DNA of 44,919 bases from Lentisalinibacter sp964602525 (GCA_964602525.1 CAZRSA010000006.1:1-44919), one strand, 5' to 3'. Counted from the first letter of the stretch, positions 35,958-44,044 are shown. Numbers and translations are program-made. Notes: generated from the letters alone by a model not told the origin.

Positions 35958-37640
35958 TCAGCCGAAGATGCCCTGCAGATACCACCCGGCCGGCGGACGG
36001 TGCTCCCGGTAGATCCAGAGCCGTGCGCCGGCGCCCGTCTCGGCGACATAGTAATCCCGGGCCGTATCCGCACCGTCCCACCAGCCGCTCTCGATGCGCT
36101 CCGGTCCGTCCACGAGCTGCAGCGGGCCGTCGTGGCAGGGAGTTGCCCCGTACACGGCAAGACGCTGGGGCCGGGTCAGTATCCACAACGGACGCTCGAG
36201 CAACAGACTGCCGCCCTCTTCCTCACCAGCCGCGGCTACCTCCTGCATCCGGTTCCAGGGCGACAGCCCCGCGCCACCGCCGCCTTCCAGGGGATCGACC
36301 TCGTCCCAGACCTGCTGGGGCCGGTGCTCCGCGAGGCTGCGCAGACCCCGGACGGCGCGCTCGCCCAGCCGGGCCCGCAGGCTCTCCACCAGCCGGGGCA
36401 GGCCGCCGTCATGGCGAGCGACCCGGCCGGCCGCCAGAGGCAGGACCTTCGTATCGCCTTCCCGGCGCTCCAGCCTCCCCGTGGCCAGTTCCACGGCGAT
36501 CACCGGCGCCGGCAGGCACACTCGCTCCAGGCGAATACCGAGCAGGTTCCGCCAGTGCTCCACGTCGCAGCCGGCATCGCTGAAACCCAGGGTGAGGGGC
36601 GTCGCCTCGCCACGCAGGTGGAAGAAACGGAACCGCAGGCGGCGTACGGCCCGCTGATGACGCAGCAGGAAGCCCTCCAGGGAGGCCAGCAGGCGCGAGC
36701 AGCCGGCCGCGAGCAGCGCCTCGTCCCGGGTCTCCTCACCGAGGTCGACCTGCTCGCGGAATCGCGGCGCACCCGTGTAGCGGGGCCGCGGATCCGGCAG
36801 GCGGCCGAAGGCCCGGTCCAGCGCCTGCAGCCGGGCCGCGCCGAAACGCCGGGCGAAACCCTCGCGGGGCAGCCGGCGGCACTCGCCGATGGTGGCTACG
36901 CCGATGCCCGCCAGCCCCTGCAGCACCGCTGTCGGCCACCCCGTGACCCGCAGATCCAGCGGATTGAGATGCCGCGGTAATTCCGGCATTGCCTCCACCC
37001 GGCCGCCGGCCCCTCGCGCAAGCCAGAGCGCAGCCAGCGGGGTGGGCGCCACGCAGACCCGCACCCGATGCCCCCGCTGCCGCAGCCCGTCGGCAACCAG
37101 CCGGCAGAGACGGTCCAGCCCGCGAAACAGGCGGAGGCTGCCCTGCACCTCCAGCAGCAGCGCGTCCGGGGCCTCCGGGCTGACCAGGGGACTGAAGCGC
37201 CCCGCCCAGTCGGCCAGGGATTCCAGCAGGCTGCGCTCGCGCCGCGGCCGACGGGACAGGGTGGCGAGTTCCGGCGCCAGCGCCAGGGCCGCGCTCAGCG
37301 TCTGTCCGGTCCTGACGCCGGCCGCCGCGGCAGGCCGGTTGGGAAGATGGACGCGCGTCTGCCCGCCTTCATCCTCCATGATCGCCAGCGGCCCGGCGGC
37401 AGCCGCGGTTTCACCCAGCGCCTCGAAAGCTATTTCGGGCAGGCGGACGCACAGCCAGAGCTGCGAGCGGCGCTGCCGTGCATGAACCGGAGACGGATCT
37501 TCCGCCGGCGGCTCCCCACCGGCGAGGGGCAGCGGCTGCTGCCGCGCGGATTCGGAGGCAGTCTTTACGCAGCCCCGGCCGGGCCGGTGGGCCGGGGATT
37601 CCCCTTCTGCCGGAAGGATGCGATCGGGCGGCGAGACCAT
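35958..37640 (-). CDS. imuB: ImuB, catalytically inactive Y-family polymerase homologue
   Basis: 560 residues. Adaptor of the ImuA-ImuB-DnaE2 mutasome that links the polymerase to the beta clamp. The Y-family fold begins at LWLCVRLPEIAFEAL, but the acidic DxD/DE metal ligands of active Y-family enzymes are missing, as expected for ImuB. A GVATIGECRRLPREGFARRFG helix-hairpin-helix and a little-finger-like region follow, then the C-terminal LERPLWILTRPQRLAVYG and GWWDGADTARDYYVAETGAGARLWIYREH blocks typical of ImuB. About 57 Pro-rich residues precede the conserved start, and no later start codon restores the usual N-terminus. It starts 18 bp after imuA. Confidence 0.95.
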   Translation of the reverse strand: MVSPPDRILPAEGESPAHRPGRGCVKTASESARQQPLPLAGGEPPAEDPSPVHARQRRSQLWLCVRLPEIAFEALGETAAAAGPLAIMEDEGGQTRVHLPNRPAAAAGVRTGQTLSAALALAPELATLSRRPRRERSLLESLADWAGRFSPLVSPEAPDALLLEVQGSLRLFRGLDRLCRLVADGLRQRGHRVRVCVAPTPLAALWLARGAGGRVEAMPELPRHLNPLDLRVTGWPTAVLQGLAGIGVATIGECRRLPREGFARRFGAARLQALDRAFGRLPDPRPRYTGAPRFREQVDLGEETRDEALLAAGCSRLLASLEGFLLRHQRAVRRLRFRFFHLRGEATPLTLGFSDAGCDVEHWRNLLGIRLERVCLPAPVIAVELATGRLERREGDTKVLPLAAGRVARHDGGLPRLVESLRARLGERAVRGLRSLAEHRPQQVWDEVDPLEGGGGAGLSPWNRMQEVAAAGEEEGGSLLLERPLWILTRPQRLAVYGATPCHDGPLQLVDGPERIESGWWDGADTARDYYVAETGAGARLWIYREHRPPAGWYLQGIFG

Positions 37641-37658
37641 GGCGATACGGCCACGGCG

Positions 37659-38384
37659 TCAGCCTGAACCGGCAGGTCCGCTGGCACCCGCCGCTGCCAT
37701 ATCCTCCTCCGGGCCCTGCTCCGGCGACCGCACCAGCGGCAGCGGGGAAGCGCCGTCACGGCCGTCATAGTCGCTAACCAGCGCAGGCCGCGCCCCGCGC
37801 ACCTTGAACAGGTCCACATCCGTGCCGTTGCTGCCGGGGCGCAGCATCAGCCGCAGCGCGGCGGCGGAGGCTTCCCGCCGCGCTGCGGCCGGACGGAAGG
37901 CGATGGCCCAGCTCTCGCCCCTGCCGGCGGCCAGCTGCAGCCGCCGGCTGGTGCGCTCGTCCATGCGGTTGATCCAGGCGAGTACGGCGACGCAGGTGCC
38001 CGACGACAACGCCTGCTCCATTGCCCAGAGCGCTTCCCGGTCACGGGCCGGATGGATCAGCAGTATCCGGGAGACTTCCAGCCCCCATTGCATCAGCGCC
38101 GGCGCATAGGGCACGTGGGGCGGCGCGATCCAGACCACCCACCCCTCGCGCTGCCGGCACAGCGCGGATAGCGCCGGCATGAACAGGCGCAGCTCGCCGA
38201 TGCCGCAGGTGGCGGACAGGGCCTCGGTGAGCGAGGCCAGCGGCCAGCCGCCGCCGGGCAGGCAGGCGTCGAGCCTGTGGTAACCGGTGACCGCCACCCG
38301 GCCGGCCTCGCCCTCCCGCACGGCGCCCTCGCTGCCGCGCCAGAGCCGGTAGCTGCCGAGTAACTGTTCGAGGGCTTCGTCCAC
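37659..38384 (-). CDS. imuA: ImuA, translesion synthesis-associated RecA/SulA-like protein
   Basis: 241 residues from a GTG, 15 bp after the lexA stop. ImuA is a RecA-like partner of ImuB and DnaE2. Characteristic stretches are GYHRLDACLPGGGWPLASLTEAL (degenerate P-loop region), CGIGELRLFMPALSALC, GWVVWIAPPHVPYAPALMQWGLEVSRILLIHP, DREALWAMEQALSSGTCVAVLAWI and RRLQLAAGRGESWAIAFRP. The C-terminal 40 residues (EQGPEEDMAAAGASG) look disordered. It is encoded as the second gene of the SOS cassette. Confidence 0.93.
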   Translation of the reverse strand: MDEALEQLLGSYRLWRGSEGAVREGEAGRVAVTGYHRLDACLPGGGWPLASLTEALSATCGIGELRLFMPALSALCRQREGWVVWIAPPHVPYAPALMQWGLEVSRILLIHPARDREALWAMEQALSSGTCVAVLAWINRMDERTSRRLQLAAGRGESWAIAFRPAAARREASAAALRLMLRPGSNGTDVDLFKVRGARPALVSDYDGRDGASPLPLVRSPEQGPEEDMAAAGASGPAGSG

Positions 38385-38399
38385 GGGGCAAAAGAGGCG

Positions 38400-39017
38400 T
38401 CAGTGCACCGGCATGCCGTCGCGGATGACCCCGACGACCACCCCTTCGATGACCAGCGGCTGGTGGGCAAGATCCACCCGTATCGGGGCGAACTCGCTGT
38501 TCTCCGGCATCAGCCAGACCATGGTGCCTTCCTGGCGGTAGCGCTTCACGGTAACCTCGTCCTCCAAGCGGGCCACCACGATCTGCCGGCTCCGGACCTC
38601 CGGCGTGCGATGCACGGCCACCAGGTCGCCGTCCAGGATGCCCACGTCCTTCATGCTCATGCCCTGCACCCGCAGCAGGTAATGGGGCTTCGGCCGGAAC
38701 AGGCTCTTGTCGATCTGGTAATGGGCCTCGATGTTCTGCTCGGCCAGGATGGGCTGGCCGGCGGCCACCCGCCCGACCAGCGGCAGGCCCATCTGCTCGC
38801 GCAGGGAGTCCTTCAGCCGGATACCTCGGGAGGTGCCGGGCCTCAGTTCCAGCACCCCCTTGCGCTGCAGCGCCCGGAGGTGTTCCTCGGCGGCATTGGG
38901 GGAACGGAAACCCAGCTCCTCGGCGATCTCGGCCCGGGTGGGCGGCATGCCCGTCTCGGCGATGAAATCCTGGATGAGTTTCAGAATCTGCGACTGGCGT
39001 GGGGTGAGATCGGCCAT
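38400..39017 (-). CDS. lexA: SOS repressor LexA
   Basis: 205 residues. The winged-helix DNA-binding domain (LTPRQSQILKLIQDFIAETGMPPTRAEIAEELGFRSPNAAEEHL) precedes the cleavage site Ala86-Gly87 (VGRVAAGQPIL) and the S24 peptidase domain with catalytic Ser121 (GMSMKDVGILDGDLV) and Lys158 (DEVTVKRYRQEG). It represses its own operon with imuA-imuB-dnaE2 through the boxes at 39027-39061. RecA-stimulated self-cleavage would switch the mutasome on. Confidence 0.97.
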   Translation of the reverse strand: MADLTPRQSQILKLIQDFIAETGMPPTRAEIAEELGFRSPNAAEEHLRALQRKGVLELRPGTSRGIRLKDSLREQMGLPLVGRVAAGQPILAEQNIEAHYQIDKSLFRPKPHYLLRVQGMSMKDVGILDGDLVAVHRTPEVRSRQIVVARLEDEVTVKRYRQEGTMVWLMPENSEFAPIRVDLAHQPLVIEGVVVGVIRDGMPVH

Positions 39018-39026
39018 GGTGTTATC

Positions 39027-39042
39027 CTGTATGCATGCCCAG
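39027..39042. promoter_or_regulatory. LexA box 1 (degenerate)
   Basis: CTGTatgcatgcCCAG matches the CTGT-N8-ACAG operator at seven of eight defined positions. It lies 10 bp upstream of the lexA start and 4 bp from the second box, so LexA dimers could bind side by side, as at E. coli lexA. Confidence 0.6.
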
Positions 39043-39619
39043 ATACTGTGATTATATACAGCCTTCGCTCCGGTGCAAGCCTATCCTGTGCCTGCTGCCT
39101 GCCGCCCTCCTGGCCGCCGGTTGCGCCACGCTCTCCGAAAAGGAATGCAGACAGGCCGACTGGGAGGCGCTGGGAGAAACCGACGGGGCGCTCGGCTATC
39201 CGCCCGCACGCATCGAGGAGCACCGCGAAGCCTGCGCCGAGTACGGCGTCGTCCCCGACGAAGATGCCTACGCCCGCGGCCGCCTCGCCGGCCTGGACCG
39301 GCTATGCACGGCCGCCGGCGGCCTCGCTCACGGCCGCGCCGGCCGCAGCTATCAGGGTGTCTGCCCGCCGGGTTACGAGGAAGACTTCTACACGGGTTAT
39401 CAGGTGGGTCGGCGCATCCACCGCGTGGAGGAGGAACTGGACGATACGGAGCGCGCGCTGCGCCAGCTGGACTTCGACCTCCAGCGCCAGGATCTCAGCG
39501 AAGACCAGCGCCGCTCCGCCTATTACCGCTTCCGCGATCTGGAACGCGAGCGCGATTCACTGGAGCGCGAACTCGCCCGGCTGGAGGACGAAGCCCGGCA
39601 ACTCCTCCGCGAACGATGA
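39035..39619 (+). CDS. DUF2799 lipoprotein
   Basis: 194 residues. A short N-terminal extension (MPRYCDYIQPSLRCK) leads to a hydrophobic segment and the lipobox LLAAGC. The domain that follows (ECRQADWEALGETDGALGYPPARIEEHREACAEYGVVPDEDAYARGR) and GYEEDFYTGYQVGR match DUF2799, proteins of unknown function in the envelope. The last 60 residues form a charged coiled coil (LERERDSLERELARLEDEARQLLRE). The only ATG at the right place lies between the two LexA boxes, so the gene may be under LexA control or have another start. Confidence 0.82.
   Translation: MPRYCDYIQPSLRCKPILCLLPAALLAAGCATLSEKECRQADWEALGETDGALGYPPARIEEHREACAEYGVVPDEDAYARGRLAGLDRLCTAAGGLAHGRAGRSYQGVCPPGYEEDFYTGYQVGRRIHRVEEELDDTERALRQLDFDLQRQDLSEDQRRSAYYRFRDLERERDSLERELARLEDEARQLLRER
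39046..39061. promoter_or_regulatory. LexA box 2 (consensus)
   Basis: CTGTgattatatACAG is a perfect gammaproteobacterial CTGT-N8-ACAG operator. It contains the likely lexA -10 hexamer and also lies inside the first codons of the divergent DUF2799 lipoprotein gene (ATG at 39035). Confidence 0.9.
39051..39078 (-). promoter_or_regulatory. likely lexA promoter
   Basis: On the minus strand TATAAT (39051-39056) is perfect, with a weaker TTGCAC (39073-39078) 16 bp upstream. The -10 falls within LexA box 2, so LexA binding would block RNA polymerase directly. The -35 lies in the coding region of the divergent gene. Confidence 0.55.
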
Positions 39620-39702
39620 CGGACAGCACCGCACATCTGTCGCAAAAGGCCGACAAATCAAATGCCTCAGCGAAAAAACCGCGCTTCTTTACCGTGATTA
39701 CG

Positions 39703-39731
39703 TTGAACACTGACCGCGTTTAATAAATAAT
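39703..39731 (+). promoter_or_regulatory. likely promoter of the Lpp-like gene
   Basis: ttgaac (39703-39708) and aataat (39726-39731), each differing from consensus at one position, are 17 bp apart and 38 bp before the lipoprotein ATG. The flanking DNA is unusually AT-rich for this window, fitting a highly expressed structural lipoprotein. Confidence 0.65.
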
Positions 39732-39768
39732 ACGCGTGTTTTTAATGCCTCCAACAGGGGAAAAGCAC

Positions 39769-40071
39769 ATGAAGAGAATCGCAACGAAACTCGGCGCCGT
39801 CGCAGCCACGATGCTGCTGGTCACCGGTTGTGCCAACCAGACCGCTCTGGACGAAGTGCAGGCGACCGCCGAACGCGCTGCCGCCGACGCCGCTGCCGCC
39901 AAGTCGGCCGCCGAAGCCGCACGTTCCGCCGCGGACCGTGCCAGCCAGATGGCTTCCAGCGCCCAGAGCACTGCCAGCCAGGCGCTGTCTGCAGCACAGG
40001 GCGCGCAGAGCTGCTGCGATGCGAACCGCGAACGCCTGGAGCGGATGTTCCAGAAATCGATGTCCAAATAA
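39769..40071 (+). CDS. Lpp/OprI-like alanine-zipper lipoprotein
   Basis: 100 residues. The signal peptide MKRIATKLGAVAATMLLVTGC ends in a lipobox with the acylated Cys at 21. The mature part is a helix with regularly placed Ala (ERAAADAAAAKSAAEAARSAADRASQ), as in Lpp and OprI, which form trimeric coiled coils linking the outer membrane to peptidoglycan. It ends in Lys (QKSMSK), the residue used for covalent attachment in Lpp. Two adjacent Cys (QSCCDANRER) near the C-terminus are unusual. A gggg-containing Shine-Dalgarno (ccaacaggggaaaagc) precedes the ATG, and a strong terminator follows. Confidence 0.88.
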   Translation: MKRIATKLGAVAATMLLVTGCANQTALDEVQATAERAAADAAAAKSAAEAARSAADRASQMASSAQSTASQALSAAQGAQSCCDANRERLERMFQKSMSK

Positions 40072-40093
40072 TTCGCGGATTCAGAGACTCTTC

Positions 40094-40121
40094 AACGCCG
40101 CGCTCGTCGCGGCGTTTTTTT
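40094..40121 (+). terminator. rho-independent terminator after the Lpp-like gene
   Basis: aacgccgcg (40094-40102), loop ctcgt, cgcggcgtt (40108-40116) form a perfect 9-bp stem running into seven T residues. It ends 5 bp before the stop of the convergent L,D-transpeptidase gene. Confidence 0.93.
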
Positions 40122-40126
40122 GTCCA

Positions 40127-41104
40127 CTATTCGCTGTCCGCCACCAGCGTCTCGCCGCCCTCGCCGGCCGCATCCACCCGGCGCGGTATGCCGTCTGCGG
40201 CACGATGCAGCGCCTCCACCCGGTCCCAGTCCACCTCGATGCGCCGCTCGCTGGTGGCCGCCACGTAGAGTTCGGTCAGCCGGGTCAGCGCACTGACGCC
40301 GGTCACGGCGCCATCCTCCACCGCGTTCACCAGCGGCTCGTGGGCCTCCATGAGCAGCTGCCCCTCGTACCAGCCGAACTTGTAGGGCTCGTCGATGATG
40401 CGCACCGGCGTGCCCACGGGGATGTGCCCGAACGCGAACTCGATGTCTTCCGGAAACATGCGTATGCAGCCATGTGTCACGCGCATGCCGACCCCGGCCG
40501 GCCGGTTCGTGCCGTGGATGAGATAACCGGGGATCGCGAGACGTATGGCGAAACGCCCCAGCGGATTGTCCGGTCCCGGCGGCACCACCCGCGGCAGCGG
40601 CGGGCGCCCGTCCGCCAGGTGTTCCTGACGCACCGACTCGGGGGGATACCAGGCCGGGTCCTTCGCTTTCCGGGTGACCCGCGTCAGCCCCAGCGGCGTC
40701 TCCCAGTCCATGCGACCGATGCTGATCGGGAAGGTCATCACCGTCCGCGTACCGTCGGCCTCCGCGGGCGGGAAGTAGTACATGCGGTACTCGGGCAGAT
40801 TCAGAACGACGCCTTCCCGGGGCACGTCCGGCAGGATGAAGCGGGTGGGCAGCACCACCTCGGTGCCGTCGCCCGGCAGCCACGGGTCCACGTCGGGATT
40901 GGCCCGCACGATGTCGTAGTAGCCCAGGCCGTGCCGGCGCGCGATGTCGAGCAGCGTGTCCCACTCCCGGGACTGAACGGCCGTCACCCGGCCGACGACG
41001 TTATCGCCGTTGTTCGGCAGATCGAACACCTCGCCCCGCGCCGACGCGACGACCAGCACCCCGGCCATCGCCAGAGCGAGCCTGCCTGCAATCGTCCTTA
41101 TCAA
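40127..41104 (-). CDS. LysM-containing L,D-transpeptidase (ErfK/YbiS/YcfS type)
   Basis: 325 residues with an N-terminal signal peptide (ending ASARG). A LysM-like domain (about 45-90, EWDTLLDIARRHGLGYYDIVRANPDVDPWLPG) precedes the YkuD catalytic domain with GVVLNLPEYRMYYFPP, PLGLTRVTRKAKDPAWYPPESV, HGTNRPAGVG and the active-site VTHGCIRMFPEDIE (His, Cys, Arg). E. coli homologues ErfK, YbiS, YcfS and YnhG share this layout and attach Lpp to peptidoglycan; the Lpp-like gene is the convergent neighbour. The C-terminal 70 residues extend beyond the YkuD domain. Confidence 0.93.
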   Translation of the reverse strand: MIRTIAGRLALAMAGVLVVASARGEVFDLPNNGDNVVGRVTAVQSREWDTLLDIARRHGLGYYDIVRANPDVDPWLPGDGTEVVLPTRFILPDVPREGVVLNLPEYRMYYFPPAEADGTRTVMTFPISIGRMDWETPLGLTRVTRKAKDPAWYPPESVRQEHLADGRPPLPRVVPPGPDNPLGRFAIRLAIPGYLIHGTNRPAGVGMRVTHGCIRMFPEDIEFAFGHIPVGTPVRIIDEPYKFGWYEGQLLMEAHEPLVNAVEDGAVTGVSALTRLTELYVAATSERRIEVDWDRVEALHRAADGIPRRVDAAGEGGETLVADSE

Positions 41105-41251
41105 GCGGATATCTCCTCTGCGCCGCGCGCGGCACCGTTGCGGGATTCTCCCAGATATCCCGCGGCCGGTCGATGTGGCTGGCGTTGACCGTTTCGCAGG
41201 ACTCGCCTACCTTTCGTTCGCATCCGTGCCGGCCGCCGCGAGCGATGCAAC

Positions 41252-41809
41252 ATGACCATGAAGATCAGCCTGTACATCAGCGAACGCGACCTCAAGCAGT
41301 TCCGCAAGGCCATGCGGGGCGCCCGCGCCGCGGCGAAGGACGCCGACGAGGCCGAGATCGTGAAGGCCACCCGGGAGGTGATGGATTCCCTCCACCCGGG
41401 CGTACTGCCGGACTTCGTCCGTGAACGCCTGCCGCGGCTGCAGGCCATGTGCGCCATGCTGGAGGACGAGGAATGGAACCTGCCGGCCGCCGAGCGCCTG
41501 AAGCTGCTCTCCGCGCTCATCTATTTCGGCGACCCGGAGGACCTGATCCCCGACCAGATGCCCGGACTCGGCTATCTGGACGACGCGATCATGATCGAGC
41601 TGGTGCTGCGGGAGCTGAAGCACGTCATCGAGGCCTACGACGACTTCTGCGAGTTTCGCGACAACTACTTCCGCCGCTTCAAGGTGGGCACCGATGCCGT
41701 GACCCGCCGCGAGCGCGTCGGCGCCCGGCGCGACCAGCTGCACGAGCGCATGGCGCGGCGCATGCAACGCGACCGGGAGACGGCGGCGATACCCGCCCCG
41801 CTCTGGTAG
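41252..41809 (+). CDS. YkvA-like (DUF1232) protein
   Basis: 185 residues; the start may be the ATG at 41252 or the one at 41258. The core LLSALIYFGDPEDLIPDQMPGLGYLDDAIMIELVLRELKHVIEAYDDFCEFR matches the DUF1232/YkvA family, in which YF..P.DLIPD..P..G..DD is the signature. The N-terminal half (SERDLKQFRKAMRGARAAAKDADEAEIVKATREVM) is helical and charged. Function is unknown; the family is often linked to membranes, but no strong membrane helix is seen here. A ttgacc/tacctt pair at 41185-41213 with 17-bp spacing is a weak promoter candidate. Confidence 0.8.
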   Translation: MTMKISLYISERDLKQFRKAMRGARAAAKDADEAEIVKATREVMDSLHPGVLPDFVRERLPRLQAMCAMLEDEEWNLPAAERLKLLSALIYFGDPEDLIPDQMPGLGYLDDAIMIELVLRELKHVIEAYDDFCEFRDNYFRRFKVGTDAVTRRERVGARRDQLHERMARRMQRDRETAAIPAPLW

Positions 41810-41838
41810 GGGACCCGCCGGACGGGAGCCGCGGCTGC

Positions 41839-42807
41839 TCAGTAGCGGATGAGTGCGGAACCCCAGGTGAAGCCGCCGCCGAACGCTTCCAGCAGCAGCG
41901 TCTGGCCGCGGCTGATACGGCCGTCGCGGACGGCCACGTCCAGGGCCATCGGCACCGAGGCCGCCGACGTATTGCCGTGGTCCTGTACGGTGAGCACCAC
42001 CCGCTCCATGGGCATCTCCAGCCGCTTCGCCGTGGCCTGGATGATGCGGATGTTGGCCTGGTGCGGGATGAGCCAGTCGATGTCGCTCTTGGCGAGGCGG
42101 TTCTCCGCCAGCGTCTCGTCCACGATGTTGCCCAGGGTCTTCACCGCCACCTTGAACACCTCGTTGCCGCGCATGTGGATTGCTGCCTCGCCGCGCAGCA
42201 TGTCCTCCAGCTTCTCCGAAGGTCCGGCCGGGAAGAAAAGCAGGTCCTTGTACTGCCCGTCGGCGCCCAGATGGGTGGAGACGACGCCGGGTTCTTCGGC
42301 GGGCTTCAGCACCACCGCGCCGGCGCCGTCGCCGAACAGCACGCAGGTCTGGCGGTCGTCCCAGTCGGTGATCCTCGACAGGGTCTCGGCGCCGATCACC
42401 AGCGCGCAGCCGGCCGCGCCGGTGCGCACGTATTTGTCGGCCACGCTGAGTGCGTAGATGAAGCCGGTGCACGCGGCCTCCACGCTGAACGCGGCGCAGT
42501 CGTGGATGCCGAGCTTCTCCTGCACCAGACAGCCCACGTTGGGAAAGACCCGGTCCGGCGTCGTGGTGCCCACCACGATGAAATCGATGTCGGCCGGACC
42601 GACGCCGGCGGCCGCCATGGCCTCTCTCGCCGCGCCCACCGCGAGGTCGCTGGTGTACTGGCCGTCGGCGGCGATGTGGCGTCGCTCGATGCCGGTGCGG
42701 CTGCGGATCCACTCGTCCGTGGTATCCACCATCTTCTCCAGGTCGGCGTTGGTGAGGATCCGGTCGGGCAGGCAGCGCCCGGTACCCTCGATGCGCGAGT
42801 AAATCAT
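41839..42807 (-). CDS. fabH: beta-ketoacyl-ACP synthase III
   Basis: 322 residues. It starts fatty-acid chains by condensing acetyl-CoA with malonyl-ACP. The catalytic Cys113 is in FSVEAACTGFIYAL, with His in DWLIPHQANIRII and Asn in DHGNTSAASVP. The N-terminus YSRIEGTGRCLPDRILTN and C-terminus LLEAFGGGFTWGSALIRY are standard. Its ATG overlaps the plsX stop (42804-42807). The 29-bp gap to the YkvA-like gene shows no terminator. Confidence 0.97.
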   Translation of the reverse strand: MIYSRIEGTGRCLPDRILTNADLEKMVDTTDEWIRSRTGIERRHIAADGQYTSDLAVGAAREAMAAAGVGPADIDFIVVGTTTPDRVFPNVGCLVQEKLGIHDCAAFSVEAACTGFIYALSVADKYVRTGAAGCALVIGAETLSRITDWDDRQTCVLFGDGAGAVVLKPAEEPGVVSTHLGADGQYKDLLFFPAGPSEKLEDMLRGEAAIHMRGNEVFKVAVKTLGNIVDETLAENRLAKSDIDWLIPHQANIRIIQATAKRLEMPMERVVLTVQDHGNTSAASVPMALDVAVRDGRISRGQTLLLEAFGGGFTWGSALIRY

Positions 42808-43814
42808 GCGGCTTCCCGTTGCAGCAGGCGTCCGATCTGGGACGGCACGTCGTGCTCGACCTCGACCACCGCCGTCTCGATGGCATGCAGGAAGGCCAGC
42901 TCGTCGGCACTGCCGTGGCTCTTCACGACGATGCCCGTGAGACCAACCAGACTCGCGCCATTATAGTGTCTCGGATCCAGGCGGGCGCGCAGCCTGCCGA
43001 GCACGCCACGCGCCGCGAGCGCCTGCAGGCGGGACAGCCAGGTCTCCGTGAAGGCGGCCTTCAACATCTCGGAGATGAATCCCGCCGTGCCTTCCATGGT
43101 CTTCAGCGCCACGTTGCCCGTAAAGCCGTCGGTCACCACGACATCGGTCTTGCCGGAGATGATGCCGTTGCCCTCGACGTAGCCCACATAGTTGAGGCCG
43201 CTGGCCGTGAGCAGCGCGGCCGCGGCCTTTACCGTCTGATCGCCCTTGATCTCTTCCTCGCCGATGTTCAGCAGCGCTATGCGGGGGTTGTCCAGCCCGC
43301 GCACGTCGGCGGTGACCACCGAACCCATCATCGCGAACTGGAACAGCTGCTCGGCAGTGCAGTCGGTATTGGCGCCGAGGTCGAGCATGTGCACCGATCC
43401 GCCCCGGGCGGGCATTTCTGCCAGGATCGCAGGCCGGTCGATGCCGGTCACGGTCTTCAGCACGAACTTGGCGATGGCCATCAGGGCGCCCGTGTTGCCC
43501 GCGCTGACGCAGGCCTGCGCTTCGCCCTGCTTCACCAGGTCGATGGCCACACGCATGGAAGACTGCTTCTTGCGCCGCAGGGCGTCGACCGGCGCATCGT
43601 TCATCGTCACCACCTCGGGGGCGTGGCGCACGAGCAGCCGGTCACCCCCGGCGCCTGCTGCGGTAAGGGGGCCCAGGACGGTCTCGTCACCCACCACGGT
43701 GATGCCCAGGCGGGGATGGCGCTGGAGCGCCTGGCGGGCCGCTCCCACCACGACGCCGGGACCGAGGTCCCCGCTCATGGCATCGAGGGCGATGGTGAAC
43801 TCGACGGCCTGCAT
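42804..43814 (-). CDS. plsX: phosphate acyltransferase PlsX
   Basis: 336 residues. It makes acyl-phosphate from acyl-ACP for phospholipid synthesis with PlsY. FTIALDAMSGDLGPGVVVGAARQAL is the canonical N-terminus. Other blocks are VDALRRKKQSSMRVAIDLVKQGEAQACVSAGNTGALMA, LDLGANTDCTAEQLFQFAMMG, LLNIGEEEIKGDQTV, GYVEGNGIISGKTDVVVTDGFTGNVALKTMEG and HYNGASLVGLTGIVVKSHGSAD. It is flanked by rpmF (38 bp) and fabH (overlap), the usual lipid and ribosome cluster. Confidence 0.97.
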   Translation of the reverse strand: MQAVEFTIALDAMSGDLGPGVVVGAARQALQRHPRLGITVVGDETVLGPLTAAGAGGDRLLVRHAPEVVTMNDAPVDALRRKKQSSMRVAIDLVKQGEAQACVSAGNTGALMAIAKFVLKTVTGIDRPAILAEMPARGGSVHMLDLGANTDCTAEQLFQFAMMGSVVTADVRGLDNPRIALLNIGEEEIKGDQTVKAAAALLTASGLNYVGYVEGNGIISGKTDVVVTDGFTGNVALKTMEGTAGFISEMLKAAFTETWLSRLQALAARGVLGRLRARLDPRHYNGASLVGLTGIVVKSHGSADELAFLHAIETAVVEVEHDVPSQIGRLLQREAA

Positions 43815-43852
43815 GGGTGTGACGAGCCGGCATGGGCCGGCTCAGGCGGGGT

Positions 43853-44044
43853 TCAGTCCTGCTCTTCCACGAGCCTGGGCTTCACCACCTGTCGGCCGCG
43901 GTAGAAGCCGTCCGGGCTGACATGATGACGCAGGTGGGTCTCGCCGGTGGTGGGTTCCACCGACAGGGTTTTCCCCTTCAGCGCATCGTGGGCGCGACGC
44001 ATGCCACGCCTGGAAGGTGTCTTGCGGCTCTTTTGAACTGCCAT
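43853..44044 (-). CDS. rpmF: 50S ribosomal protein L32
   Basis: 63 residues. MAVQKSRKTPSRRGMRRAHDAL and HLRHHVSPDGFYRGRQV are the L32 signature. The zinc-binding Cys pairs of some L32 proteins are absent, as in the E. coli type. The tail RLVEEQD is longer than usual. The ATG at 44044 is preceded by a ggagag Shine-Dalgarno (minus strand). The frame continues upstream but overlaps yceD and lacks homology there. Confidence 0.96.
   Translation of the reverse strand: MAVQKSRKTPSRRGMRRAHDALKGKTLSVEPTTGETHLRHHVSPDGFYRGRQVVKPRLVEEQD

Noticed and set aside
33659..36583. 974-residue plus-strand frame opposite dnaE2 and imuB
   Set aside because: It spans the junction of two certain genes on the other strand and lacks motifs.
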